A stretch of DNA of 64,000 bases from contig JALIRH010000039.1 in the NCBI GenBank assembly GCA_023055505.1, forward strand, positions 5,026,505-5,090,504. The letters are read 5' to 3'. A program made the translations under genes and the position numbers. This document shows positions 48,450 to 59,162 of this stretch, piece by piece. The notes beneath the pieces were generated by a model. The model ran no database searches. It worked only from the letters and a program-made list of their open reading frames with translations, and had not been told where the DNA came from. How positions within the stretch are numbered: position 1 is the stretch's first letter; each line of letters opens with the position of its first letter. Source of the stretch: Callipepla californica brunnescens. Its lineage: Eukaryota; Chordata; Aves; Galliformes; Odontophoridae.

Positions 48450-48555
48450 CATCTCATTAAAAAATGTCAACACTATCTAGTTGTCCTATTTTCCACACCC
48501 ACAAGATGATTGACGCTAATTAGAATACATTTCCTAATTACTCATTAGACAAGCC
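48450..48555. promoter_or_regulatory. Candidate enhancer: PBX/MEIS and TAATTA cluster
   Basis: TGATTGAC at 48507-48514 is the composite PBX/MEIS-type (TALE homeodomain) octamer. One base later comes CTAATTAG (48516-48523), a palindromic homeodomain site. CCTAATTA follows at 48533-48540, then CATTAG, with CTCATTAAAA about 55 bp upstream. Packing of TALE and Antp-class homeodomain sites within 40 bp is typical of HOX-PBX-MEIS regulated elements. Function is inferred; the target gene is outside the window and unknown. Confidence 0.35.
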
Positions 48556-48590
48556 TTGCATCAGCTGCTCTGACGTGCTAACAGGCCCTG

Positions 48591-48627
48591 CAGCTCAGCT
48601 CAGTTCAGCTCTGCTCTGCTCTGCTCT
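48591..48627 (+). repeat. Pentanucleotide repeat (CAGCT)n/(CTGCT)n
   Basis: In-phase 5-bp units: CAGCT twice, CAGTT, CAGCT, then CTGCT three times. Although short, it has the same 5-bp period as the GGATG arrays but a different unit. Confidence 0.85.
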
Positions 48628-48774
48628 CCCAGCCCTGTCTGGGGCTGCAGGGCCCACTCCATCCCAGTGCCCACAGGTCACAGCCCCTCCTGCCAGCCCC
48701 ACGCATCCTGGCCCCTGTGTCTCCTCTCAGAGCTCAGTGCTGCCCCTCTGCTCCCCTGTGCAGAGCCATGGGCT

Positions 48775-48873
48775 GTGATGAGGTCTTTCCTCAGTCTCCT
48801 CTGGGCTGAACAAATCGAGGGACCTCAGCCTTTCTTCCTCTCTAGGCCCTTCACCATCTTTGTATCCATCTTT
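48775..48873 (-). mobile_element. CR1 LINE internal fragment, both ends missing
   Basis: A minus-strand CR1. The plus strand reads GTGATGAGGTCTTTCCTCAG, then CTCCTCTGGGCTGAACAAAT, then CCTCAGCCTTTCTTCC, then CTAGGCCCTTCACCATCTTTG. This is the reverse complement of the RT C-terminal coding stretch around the 'LFSLEKRRLRGDLI' phrase. The CR1 3' UTR and tail that should lie to the left are not visible, so the copy lacks its 3' end. Confidence 0.88.
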
Positions 48874-50663
48874 TAGGCACTGTGAAAGCCAGTGTAGTTA
48901 ATGAGCACAGATAACACCACTGCGATGATCTTCAGCAGTGTACAACCACTCAGCAGTACTGAGCATCCCGTCAGCCCGAGGTACCAGCACCAGATCTGCA
49001 AATGGGATCTGCCAAGCCACCCATGTGTGTGCCCTTCCCAACACTTCTCAGTCCACATCCATCACTGCTGGCCACGCTACAGGCACTGTCCAGCAGGACC
49101 AGGTGCTGCTAGACCAGAAGCTGAAAAGAAAAAACAATCACCAAACCCTTGTGATGTTTATGATTTCAAATGAATAAAGTATTTAAAGGGAAGGGCAGAA
49201 TTGTAGGGTTAATTTACATCTGAGCAGCTACAGTTTTTCTATGGAAAACAAATGGCACTCCCACACCGCCTGGATGTGCTCCAGAGCAGCAATCTGCTTT
49301 ACCCCAGCACATTTTCCGGTAGGTCTGTTCATCAAGTCACAGCCACAGGACACCACACAAGCGTGAGCTTCCCTCAGTAATTGTTGGAAGAGTGCTGAAG
49401 AGCCATATAAGCAGTTCAGGGTACAGCATAAAAGAAAATTCTCTCGAGGCAATTTCTGGCACACAATGTCTCCAGATAGCATTGTAGGGCCTTCTGCACA
49501 TCCCAGAGGAGATCCGTAGAATAAAAGCAGCCATTCCTGGAGGAAAAAAAAAAAAAGTGTGTTAAAAATACTGGTTTTACAGTGAACAAGAAGTGAAATG
49601 GGGGGAAGCAGCCCGCAGAGCTGGGTGCTGCCTGCCCTCCTGCCCCACGGCAGCAGTGCTGTGCAGATGGGAGCGGAGCAGCAGGGCTCTGCCTCCTGCC
49701 CTGCACTGATGCGGAGCATTACTGAAGGTCACTCCGGCAAAGATGGAAAACGATTTAAATAACCCAAACATCAATGCTTGTATTTTAGATGTTTATGTTT
49801 GATATACTTGAAAGAGAACGGCTTAAACAGATTTGCAAATCCAGCCTGGTGTTACACTAATTACTCTAAATGAATTCAGCAAAGTGTGTAAACTGCTGAG
49901 TCTGTACTATAAAAACCTTCCATAAATACTAGGCACTGGGATCCAAAACGCTTCAGCTTGTCCTTAGCTGACAGGATTATCATAGCAGCTCTGTGTGCTC
50001 ACAGGGTGTCCATAAAGAAGCATTACAATATGACATTACTGTTGGTATAACCACATGAGGCTTGGAACCATACTATTGCCACCACTGGGAATAGTCTTGC
50101 CTCAATCTAGCCATATACTTATTTTAGAAGCATTGTTCTCTTCGCAAACAGTTTAAACTAGCAGTGATTTTTATACCTCAACAAACAAAGTGTGTTTCTG
50201 GGCACCACACAATAGCAGTGCCCTGCAATTTTGTAAATCAAGCTAGTTTCGTCAAAAGTCTATGGGAATAAAATAGGATTTTACAGGACACCTAAAAGCA
50301 CAGTTTTATCAAAGAGAAAACACGCAGAAATGGCCTGATCTCTAAGCAAACAACTCTGATTAAAAGAAAATGGAATAAAAAACCTCTGAAACACCGAACT
50401 GGGCCACCGCAGTTAAGAAATATCACCACGTGCTGCCACAGAGCTTCACTCTCATTCAGCAGTCACAGGGATCAACAGCACATCGCTAGGAATTACTTCA
50501 GTTAGTAGGATGATACTGCAGAGGTTGCATTGATTAAACCAATAAATCCTAAGTACAGATCAAAACCATCCGATCTAGAGAAAGAAGGCGGAGTAAAGGA
50601 CAGGAAGCACTGCCAGGAGAAGCACAGAGCTCCCAGCACGGCAGCACGGCTGGGAGCACCGAA
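48874..50663. other. Unique non-coding sequence, no gene seen
   Basis: Unique sequence with an A-run at about 49540-49555. A 163-codon minus-strand open frame (49228-49719) has no recognisable domain and runs through the A-run as poly-Phe. The stretch 49760-50400 is AT-rich. Confidence 0.55.
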
Positions 50664-50731
50664 GGGAAGTGCTGAGCCCAGGGAAGTGCTGAGCCCAGGG
50701 ATGCACTGAGCCCAGGGATGCACTGAGCCCA
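50664..50731 (+). repeat. 17-bp minisatellite, four units
   Basis: Four exact-length units at 50664, 50681, 50698 and 50715. The first two are GGGAAGTGCTGAGCCCA and the last two GGGATGCACTGAGCCCA. The two-plus-two pattern suggests an initial duplication, mutation, and then duplication of the variant. Confidence 0.96.
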
Positions 50732-53700
50732 GGGCAGCGGGACCAGTGCCAGGTGAGAGCACACACATGGGTCTGATGTCGTGTGAGACTTTGACCATAC
50801 TTTTACTTTTCCTGGGATGAGGTGTTCTGCCATTTTCAGGTAAGTGGTGCAGTCGGCAGGGGGAGAGAATAGTAGAAATGGCATCAGGAACATTCAGAGG
50901 TATTCAAAGCGAAGCATGCAGTTGCCTTACCTTTACGGGGCAGCTGCTTGCTAGAAAATGGCAATGCAGAAGAGCTACCACTAAGACAAAGGTCAGTAAT
51001 TCCAGCACAGACTCCAGAGAAAAACCTTTTTCAGCAGTGTGCTTTAAGAAGCGGAGGGTGGATGGTTACTGTAGTTCATTTTATACAGTGCCTTTCCCAC
51101 TGCTCTAAGGGAGATGATATTTAGCTTATTAATGACAGTCACAGGCCATGTTATCGTGGAAAATTAGCAAACCAGCAGAAAGGCGAAGTAGTGGCGTCAT
51201 CAGAGGAAACACAGACGTAGGCAGAAATATCCTTCAAAATAAACCTGTGAAACATTACCAGTTGATGTTACTGAGGCTGAAAATACAACAGAGTTCAGGA
51301 AAGTACAGAGATGTCTATTGCTGCTGAGACAAAACGCTGTTATTTCAATGGGATGTTATGGAAGAGGATATAAACCCTTTCACTTTAGCACAGAAAGGCA
51401 CTACACGTATTTCCTATTGGCAAAGGTTTCCATAATTATCAATTTTGGTGTTTTTCCCATTCCTTCTGAAGCATCTGAACCTGGTAAAGTGTAGAAGAAA
51501 GAATATCAGCACAGATGGATCGCTGCTCTGAGCTCATATATCAGTCGCTAAATTTTTAGTAATCAGATGAAGCTCAACTGGAAATAAATGAAAACTATTA
51601 AGCAAGAGAGGAAAGCACAAACTGAATAGGAAATGGAAATCCAGAAAGGTAGTAAAAGCTAGAGACCTTGGGGCCGGATTGGATGGTAAATTAGAAATGA
51701 AAATGCAATAGAATTTGGCAGCGAAAAAGGTCAATGCGATTTGGGACTGCGTGTGCCAAGACTTTCCATCACAGAGCAGACAGGACAGAGCCTATTACCA
51801 ATTTTCAGATTTAAGCAGCTTGAGTAAGTTTCAAATCAATATCCAAACATTTGGGTGCTTAACCAAGTCAGAGCTGAAAACCCTTTTGGATTCTCACTAT
51901 GGTTCCTAACATCTTTATGCTTGGTCTCTTTTCTGAGAATTCAATCTGTTGTAAAAATGAATCTTTCAAGATAAGCATCTGCAGTTGCCAGGAGACCATT
52001 CTGATGAGCTGTGCAGGATGACTAGGCGCCTTCACAAACTGGGATTCGGGAATTAGGAAAAATTGCTTTGCATTTAGTAGATGCATTTCAGATGCCTGAG
52101 AACACTGCCTTTGCTTCACAGAACTGCTGTTTTATTTATTTCCAACTCAAGCCACAGTTATTTTACCTAAACAATACTTTTCTTCTGATGCCTGTTACCC
52201 AGGGCCCTGGATAGCACACACCTAAAAGAGAAGTCTCCAAATCAGATGTAAAACAGCTCTTCCACTTCCAAAGTCCCAGTAGCATCCCTCCCATTGCCAG
52301 AGCTCCATTTACTGCCATTTACCAATCCATAACGCAATGAGGAGCACAACCAAAAACAAAAGATCCTTACAGACCGAGTGGATTCAACTCTTCAGAGCCA
52401 TCATCTTCCTCTGAAAATATGTCTTACTAATATGTAATGCCATAAGTATTTAGATGTTACAGTACAACAAATAGCAAGACTTCGTCTTTGAATGTGTAGG
52501 TGTTGCACTCCTTTTATAACCAAAAATACATCTTTCAGCTGTTCATTACAGTTTGATGTAACTGAATCTTCAGTGTCAAGGAAGGTAAAATCACTTCAGC
52601 CTGGACATTCATTGGTAATTTTCTCTGAAGAAGGTACAAATTTATTTGGCTTGACCTAATGATTGAGCTAAGTAGGCTCTCTTCAATCTGTCTGCCAAGA
52701 TAGATGTATCTGCATGCTCTACAGTTGCATTAGAAATGTTCCTCTTAAGTATGAACAACTAAGGAAGCTTTGAATGACCATGCACTGTTAAGATAAACCC
52801 AATGCTAAAACCTTGCTGGTTTTTGAGAGCTGTCTTGATCCAGGGGGGAGGAACACAGCCGTTATTCCTCTTGATGGCTCTAGGAACACATTTTTCCAGG
52901 CATTTCACTTAAAGGCTAAGAAGCAAAAGCACTCACACAGAAAATGTAATCATCAGTGGACAGCATACTTCCCAGCAGTACGGAGAAAGCAGCGAAAGTA
53001 AAATTCATTCTTGAGTTCATTTATAAAATTTTCAGTTAGACAGGAGCAGTAAGTGCAATATCCACTTCACGGATAACACAAATGCTGAAACGCAGAGCAA
53101 TGGGGAAAACCAGTAAGGCCAGAGATGTGGGGGTGCATGGCTTCCAGCCCTGTGCCTCTCACTCCCTCTCCTCCCATACTGGTGTTGCTGGGAGTGCTGG
53201 CAGTGTTGGCAGCCATGCCAATGCAGCGCTGCTCGGTACCAGTGCTGCTCTAGGTTGCCTTGAGGAAACTGGGCTCAGGGTGAGGGCTCTGTCCACAGCA
53301 GAGCCATCCAGTGCCCACAACCCTGCAGAACTGTTTCACTGCTGCTCCAGTACAGAGCAGCGTTGCTCTATGCAGGGACAGCAGAGTTCACAATGAGAAC
53401 TGAGTTTGCCAGCAGGTGTCTACTGGGAGGGAGAACTCGGACTGCCCTAAGAATAGGAGGAATGAGTATGACCACTCCTCATGTGTGGCAAGCCTGCAGG
53501 AGTGATGTGGGGCTTCTCCCAATGGCCCAGCAGGCTTTGAACGTGTGAGCTTCACAGTTTCCAGAGTCCCTTTTAAAGGCACCATAGTCTGACTCCACAG
53601 CTGTAGCTCTTACTTGCTTTCATCCACTTTGTAAGAAACTCACAATTATTTCTTGCTGGTCAAACTCTTTTTAATTCTGCTGTTTCTCCTTTTGACCTGA

Positions 53701-56078
53701 ACTGCAGGTTAACTGAGACCCAGATTTCATCTGTAGGATGCAGCATGTAGCAAGTAACCTTAAAAACAGATTTTTTAAAGAGAAATCAGAAAGGTCAGCG
53801 CTAGTTCTACTCAGTTCCTTGCACTCTCAGTCGTCACACCAAGAAATTATCAGCACAAATTAATGCGCTCTTTTCTGGGTCCCTGGAAGACAGCAACAAA
53901 ACCTTGAGAAATGAACCTAATAGTCACACTCAGCACAGTGATACATGGCAATGTGTACCTGACACCAAACTGCTGGAAGAGAGAATGACCCTGAAGGGTC
54001 TCTTGTTCAGAGTTGCGCCCAGAGCATCCCCCTGTGATCTGTGCTGGCTGCAGACAGCTAATGGTGGGGCTGGAGCGGTTTGCTGGCTGTTACAAAGAGT
54101 TTGGTGTGCCTTAAACTGTCCCAAACAGCAGCAGCTGCACTGCCATGCAGACAGAAGGGTCTGAAGTAGGGGAACTTTGCTGTGGAGCTGCTGGCAGGGA
54201 AGCACAGCCAGCTCAGGGGCAGCTCCCCGTTACCTGGGGAAGACAAAGCCCTGCTTCATTTCCTGCACACAGCTCTGATTGCTGCAGAGGTTCTGCTCCC
54301 TGCACTGCTCACTCTCATTACTGCCTGTTGAAAACCTGATCTTAGGAGTCTGTCCATTAAAGATTCCGTGCTGGTCTCGGTGCCAAGCATTTAGTGGAAA
54401 TCACAACGAAGATGCATTACAATGAGGACATCCATCTAAAAACCAAAATGTAATTGAAAACAAACAAACAAACAAAGTTGTCACATTGTGGGGAGGGCTG
54501 AATGAAGTGCATTACGAGTTAATTTTATAGAACAACTCCAATAAAATAATGCCTCGCTTGCTGTACAGATCCCAGCGAGGCAAGCAGGAAATTGAAAAGG
54601 AAGGTTTGTACCTGAACCTGTCTCGGACTCACGAAGTGCCCAAGCACTGTAACGTTGCACAAATGGCGCTGGGTGGTGTAAAGTAAGAGTGCTTCCATCT
54701 GCTGCAGTGTAACTATGCTGATTTACACCAGCACGGAAAACACGGCTTGGCATTTTCCTCCTCACACATCTTCTGGCTTTTGCTAAGTTATCAGAAGATA
54801 TTGTATCAAAAAACGATTCCTACTAATTTTAGGAGCTGCTCTCAGGAGCTGGAAATGGGGTTTGACTTTTGTCTTGGCTGAATCAACACAAAATCGGGGG
54901 CTCCTGGTGCCCCAGTGGCAGTGCCCCCATCTGAGCCTGAGCTGCTGGGTGATCTGCTGCCTGCCCACCTCCGGCTGCAGGCCAAGGGAAGTGCTGCCCT
55001 CCTCCCTCACACCCACAGCCCTTTTCCTTGAAACTTCCCTCTGGGGATCAGAGAGCATGCTGACCATAACCAGACCTGTGCTCTTTGGGTAAATCTCTGA
55101 ATAGGACTTCTGATATCACACATTTATGACAGAGATAACTTGGGTTGTTGGTTTTTTTGTTGTTGGGTTGGTTGCTGGGTTTTTTTTGCATTTAAAATTC
55201 AAATCTGGCAGCCAATCATTTATTCATAACCCAACTTGCATGCTCAGATACTTCTGCCATGTAAGCCCCAAAGTCACTGTGCAGCTCTTCAGAAAGGAGC
55301 TGCACACCCCGTTCACTTGGCCACTGCCATCCCAGGGCCAGGTGGAGCAGGAGGTGTTTGGCACAGCCGCTCCCTGCATCGCTGTGCTGCTGCCTCACCT
55401 CACTGACAACCCTGCACACTACAGGTCTGTAACACAGCACAGCAGAGCAAGGCTCCGTGGTACAGCAGCGGTGACACAGCAGAAGATGGCATCAGAAAGC
55501 CAAGAAGTGGCAAAATGGAACCAGAAAACCAGAGAACAGCAAGCATGCAAATGTGATTTCAGAAGAGAAATTAATTACAATGTATATTAATTAGGGAATC
55601 ACAAACCTATTTAACCAAAGCTCATCATACACAAACGCGAAGGGCCATCCATTCTGTGGTTACACACCAGGACTCCTAGCGACGCTGCAGACACACAGCA
55701 CTGCCATGCTGGAGCATGCCCATCTGCTCCGGTATGGAAATCTCATTGGAACACATGCTATGGAAATGCAGCATATGGTCACCTTCAGTCATAAAAAAGA
55801 GCGGAGTTACAAAGCAAGGAACTCCATCTAAAGCCAGTGGAACACATTCAGAGACAAATCCACTGTGGTTCCAACCTCCTTCCATTCAGTCTGAGGTTTC
55901 CAGGAGAGGAAAGCCACAAGGCACGAGCAGGGACAGCCAAGCAGCAGCAGGCACCGCGCCGCATTGCTGGCGGTCAGGGCTGAGCTCTGGCAAAGCCTGC
56001 AGAGCACGGTGAGCCTGCAGTGCCCACGGCCACTGGCACAGCCGGAGTGGGGCCCAGCTCTGGCCAGGAGGGCTCCTG
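50732..56078. other. Unique non-coding sequence, no gene seen
   Basis: AT-rich from about 51100 to 53100, then mixed. Low-complexity spots are AAAC repeats near 54462-54476 and a G/T-rich tract at 55141-55188. The 154-codon open frame at 55126-55590 begins inside that G/T tract and has no domain. No transposon is recognised. Confidence 0.55.
55141..55188 (+). repeat. G/T-rich low-complexity tract
   Basis: TTG and TTGG units with T7 and T8 runs. Its hydrophobic translation (WVVGFFVVGLVAGFF) mimics a membrane segment but comes from composition. Confidence 0.8.
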
Positions 56079-56179
56079 CAGTGACGCACTGGAACAGGTC
56101 GCCCAGGGAGGCTGTGGTGCCCCATCCCTGGAGGCACTCAAGGCCAGGCTGGATATGGCTCTGGGCAGCCTGCTCCTGG
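56079..56179 (+). mobile_element. CR1 LINE fragment lacking its 3' tail
   Basis: Plus strand: GCACTGGAACAGGTCGCCC, then GAGGCTGTGGTGCCCCATCC, then TGGAGGCACTCAAGGCC, then AGGCTGGATATGGCTCTGG, then GCAGCCTGCTC. This is the C-terminal coding end of CR1 RT (HWNRLPREVV...PSLE.FKARLD phrase). The 3' UTR and ATTCTRTG tail that should follow are absent. This is unusual, because CR1 copies are normally truncated at the 5' end. Confidence 0.92.
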
Positions 56180-59148
56180 TTTCTCCTCTGTTCTTCTGTT
56201 CTCCAGTCACGCTCATCGCATCCCAGTGACCAAGTCAAGCAGTTCGTGAGGCACACTTTATGTGTCATTTTCTCTCCAAGTGTCCTGGTGGCTTTGTGAG
56301 CTAATTAAACTAGAACTTCAAGGGCTTTTTCTAATAGATTATAGTATCTTTGGTTTCATGACATCTGTTAAAATTTACAACTAAGGATGTCATTTTTGGT
56401 GAAAAACATGTTCTTTTACATCCAGCCCATTTATTTATGTATTTATTTTGTGACAGAACATCTAATTTTTAAGAGACATGCAAAGGCACTCATTAATCAT
56501 GTGTTTGTCATGGAGCAGCTTCCCCAGCAGTTAACTAAAATCTACAGAGAAGCTGCTTGAATGCAGCCGTTCTGAAGGCAGCCGCTGGCAACATGCAAAG
56601 AAAGACAACATCACCTTTTTTCCTTTCTTTCTTTTTTGTCCTTTTTCTTTCTGCTCTCCCCAAAGCCTTGCAGAGTTTATGAAGGGGAAAACAAAGTGTG
56701 GGCAAATCAGACACCAAAGTCATCTGGAGTCGTCTTGTTTTTTCAGCCAGTCTTTGCACTCTGCTATCGGAATAGCTGCAGGAAAGGTTTCATGTTTTTG
56801 TGTATTATTCCCTTTAAAGAAATATGTTGCGCCATATTCTGTGCTGCAATCACAGTTTAAAATGCTGGCATAACGATTTAAAGCACAGCACGTCTGTTCA
56901 TTTGATTTGCAGTTTGCCTTGATGATCTTCCTGTGCCACTGGAAAGGTCTCTGGACAGAAAACAGTCCATGAAAATTAGTTGCGAGAGATCTGTGTAAGG
57001 GTTGATTTCAGTATCTCAAAACATGTTGTGCCTCTGTCCCTGTGGCTATCAGTACGTTTAAAAATGACAGAATTTCTCTTGTGCTGAAGAGCTCAGCCCA
57101 CCACGGCGGTCCAGCCCTGTCCCTGCAGCTCTGCCTTGGGCCGTGGTGCATCCAGCCAGGGGCACCTCACTGCATGCTTGCACTGCTGCTCCTGGCACCC
57201 CTTCCCTCCTGCAGGCAGCCTCAGAGGGTACATGGTCCTGTTTGGTACCTGGGCTGGGAATCAGCATGCTTCGGTGTGGCTGAAATGGCTGACTGAGATA
57301 GGGCATGAAGGTCATTATGTGTGCCAGTGATTAATGGATTAATATCTTTGCTGAGTTCTTCTCTACGCTTTAATGAATATGCTTGGTGTTCGGCATCAGC
57401 CTAGAGGGTATGCAGCTCAGCTTAGAAAACCTATCTTGCAAAAATCAATGAAAAATGAAAGGACCAATGTCCATTACCAGGAGAGTTAGGTGCAGTGCAT
57501 CGTCTTCAAAGCATCATAGCAATACTAGCTTATAAAACACAGTCTTATATCTACAGGTTGCTGCTTTTTAATAACTAACAAAAACCAACTTCATATCTGA
57601 ACTGTACTGCAGCGCTAGAAATTGTCCTTGGCTGTCATTAATTTCAAGGAAAAAGAACCTGAATAATCCATAATTCTCCATGACTATGACACTTTTCTTA
57701 AACTTTAGGTCTCCATTCTGGAGAAAGTAGATCAAAACCCAGCCAAACTACAGAGGAGCTGGGTGTGGGTGTAGAACAAAAACTGCAGGGCAGTTCCAAG
57801 AGGTAATTCACTTAAAATGCATGGTAAACAGCAGCAAGTGCATTCAACACCCTTAGGAACTTGAGTGAATGCCCTGGGGCAGGGAGCAACCCAAACCCCT
57901 GGCAGAGCTGGCTGTTTCAGACACCTGGCCTTCACCGGAGTGCACCTCTTGGTCAGTTCAGAGGAAGATGCTATTTCCCCAGTGGGTTTTGTGGCAACCC
58001 CTGCAGCCAGGCTGCAGGAGATCCTGGGAGAGGGCAACAGCAACGTCCTCCATGAGCTCCCATCCCCTGGGCTGAGCCAGAGAGCCAGCACAGCCTGGGA
58101 TGGGGCTCAGCCTTCCTGTGCTCCAGGGCTGACACTGCCTTCACCACGGAATGCACACACGTTGTGTGCAGACATCGTTGTCGCTCTTTTTCATACAAAG
58201 CTAAAAATATTAACCCCGTTACACGTGAATCTCAGAAGAGTAGTAAAGATTCGGGCTAGTGCTATAAAAATGACCAATACTTCACATTTTGAAAGGCTGT
58301 CTTCTGCTTCTCGTACTTCGAATTCTGAGCTTTTGTGCTTTTTAATTATGTAGCAGAGAGAAAACAGCAAATGCTATCTTAAAAAAAAAAAAAAAAGGTT
58401 TAAAACAGAAAATAGATTAGATCTCTGATACTCTGAGGTACAAATATAGACAGAACCAGACTGCTTGGTCCATTTACACCACCTCCATGCACCACAGAGC
58501 TCTGCTGACTCCAAAATGGCCAAACCAGTAGCTGAAAAACACTACAAAATCCTAATGTCTTGTTAGCAAATTTTGCTAAACTGGCAGGGATATTTGATTT
58601 GGTACACAACTTTCCCTATCTTTCCACACTCTGCACAGAGCTTCAAATGCAAACAGCTGAGAAGCTCACGGCTACAGCGGCTTTTTGGAATCTCTTGTAT
58701 GCCACTGTGAAGTGAATTGTGACATCTTTTGAAGTGAAACCCTCTTGCAGAAATAAAGCAGGCTCCTAGAGCAAAAGAACGGTGGTATTACATCTCTTCA
58801 GCGTGGCACGGTATTTATTCTTTTCCAGAAAATGGCATTTAGCAAACTCTGTATTTGCTTTATCACATTAGGGAAGACAGAAGTCAAATAACATTCACAC
58901 ATTTTCATAATCTGTTGCAAAATGTATATATATATGTGATAATAGCATGAGTTAGACAGATATTTCAGCATCTGGAAGAGAGCTGGAAATAAACAGTGCT
59001 GCATGTGAAAAAAGATTGCTGTCAAGCTACAGCAATAACGCAGAGCTGGATTCATCTTGATCTCAAACATTTCTACACCTTCATGTAAATGAGTATCCCA
59101 GCTCTCTACTGTCTTCATTAATCATTAGTGTAAGGATAACAAAACAAG

Positions 59149-59162
59149 AAAACGCGTTTTGT
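59149..59162. promoter_or_regulatory. ACGCGT palindrome, first copy of a 12-mer
   Basis: AAAACGCGTTTT (59149-59160) is a perfect 12-bp palindrome with two CpGs. AACGCGTTTTGT (59151-59162) recurs exactly at 62507-62518. ACGCGT is the core of cell-cycle-type MCB sites in fungi; no vertebrate factor can be named with confidence. Confidence 0.25.

Noticed and set aside
55126..55590. 154-codon frame with an apparent N-terminal membrane segment
   Set aside because: The hydrophobic start is the translation of a G/T-rich low-complexity tract. The remainder matches nothing recognisable.
55641..55665. CATTCTGTGGTT resembling a CR1 tail
   Set aside because: No CCCTTCCAACC block or other CR1 3' UTR sequence precedes it.
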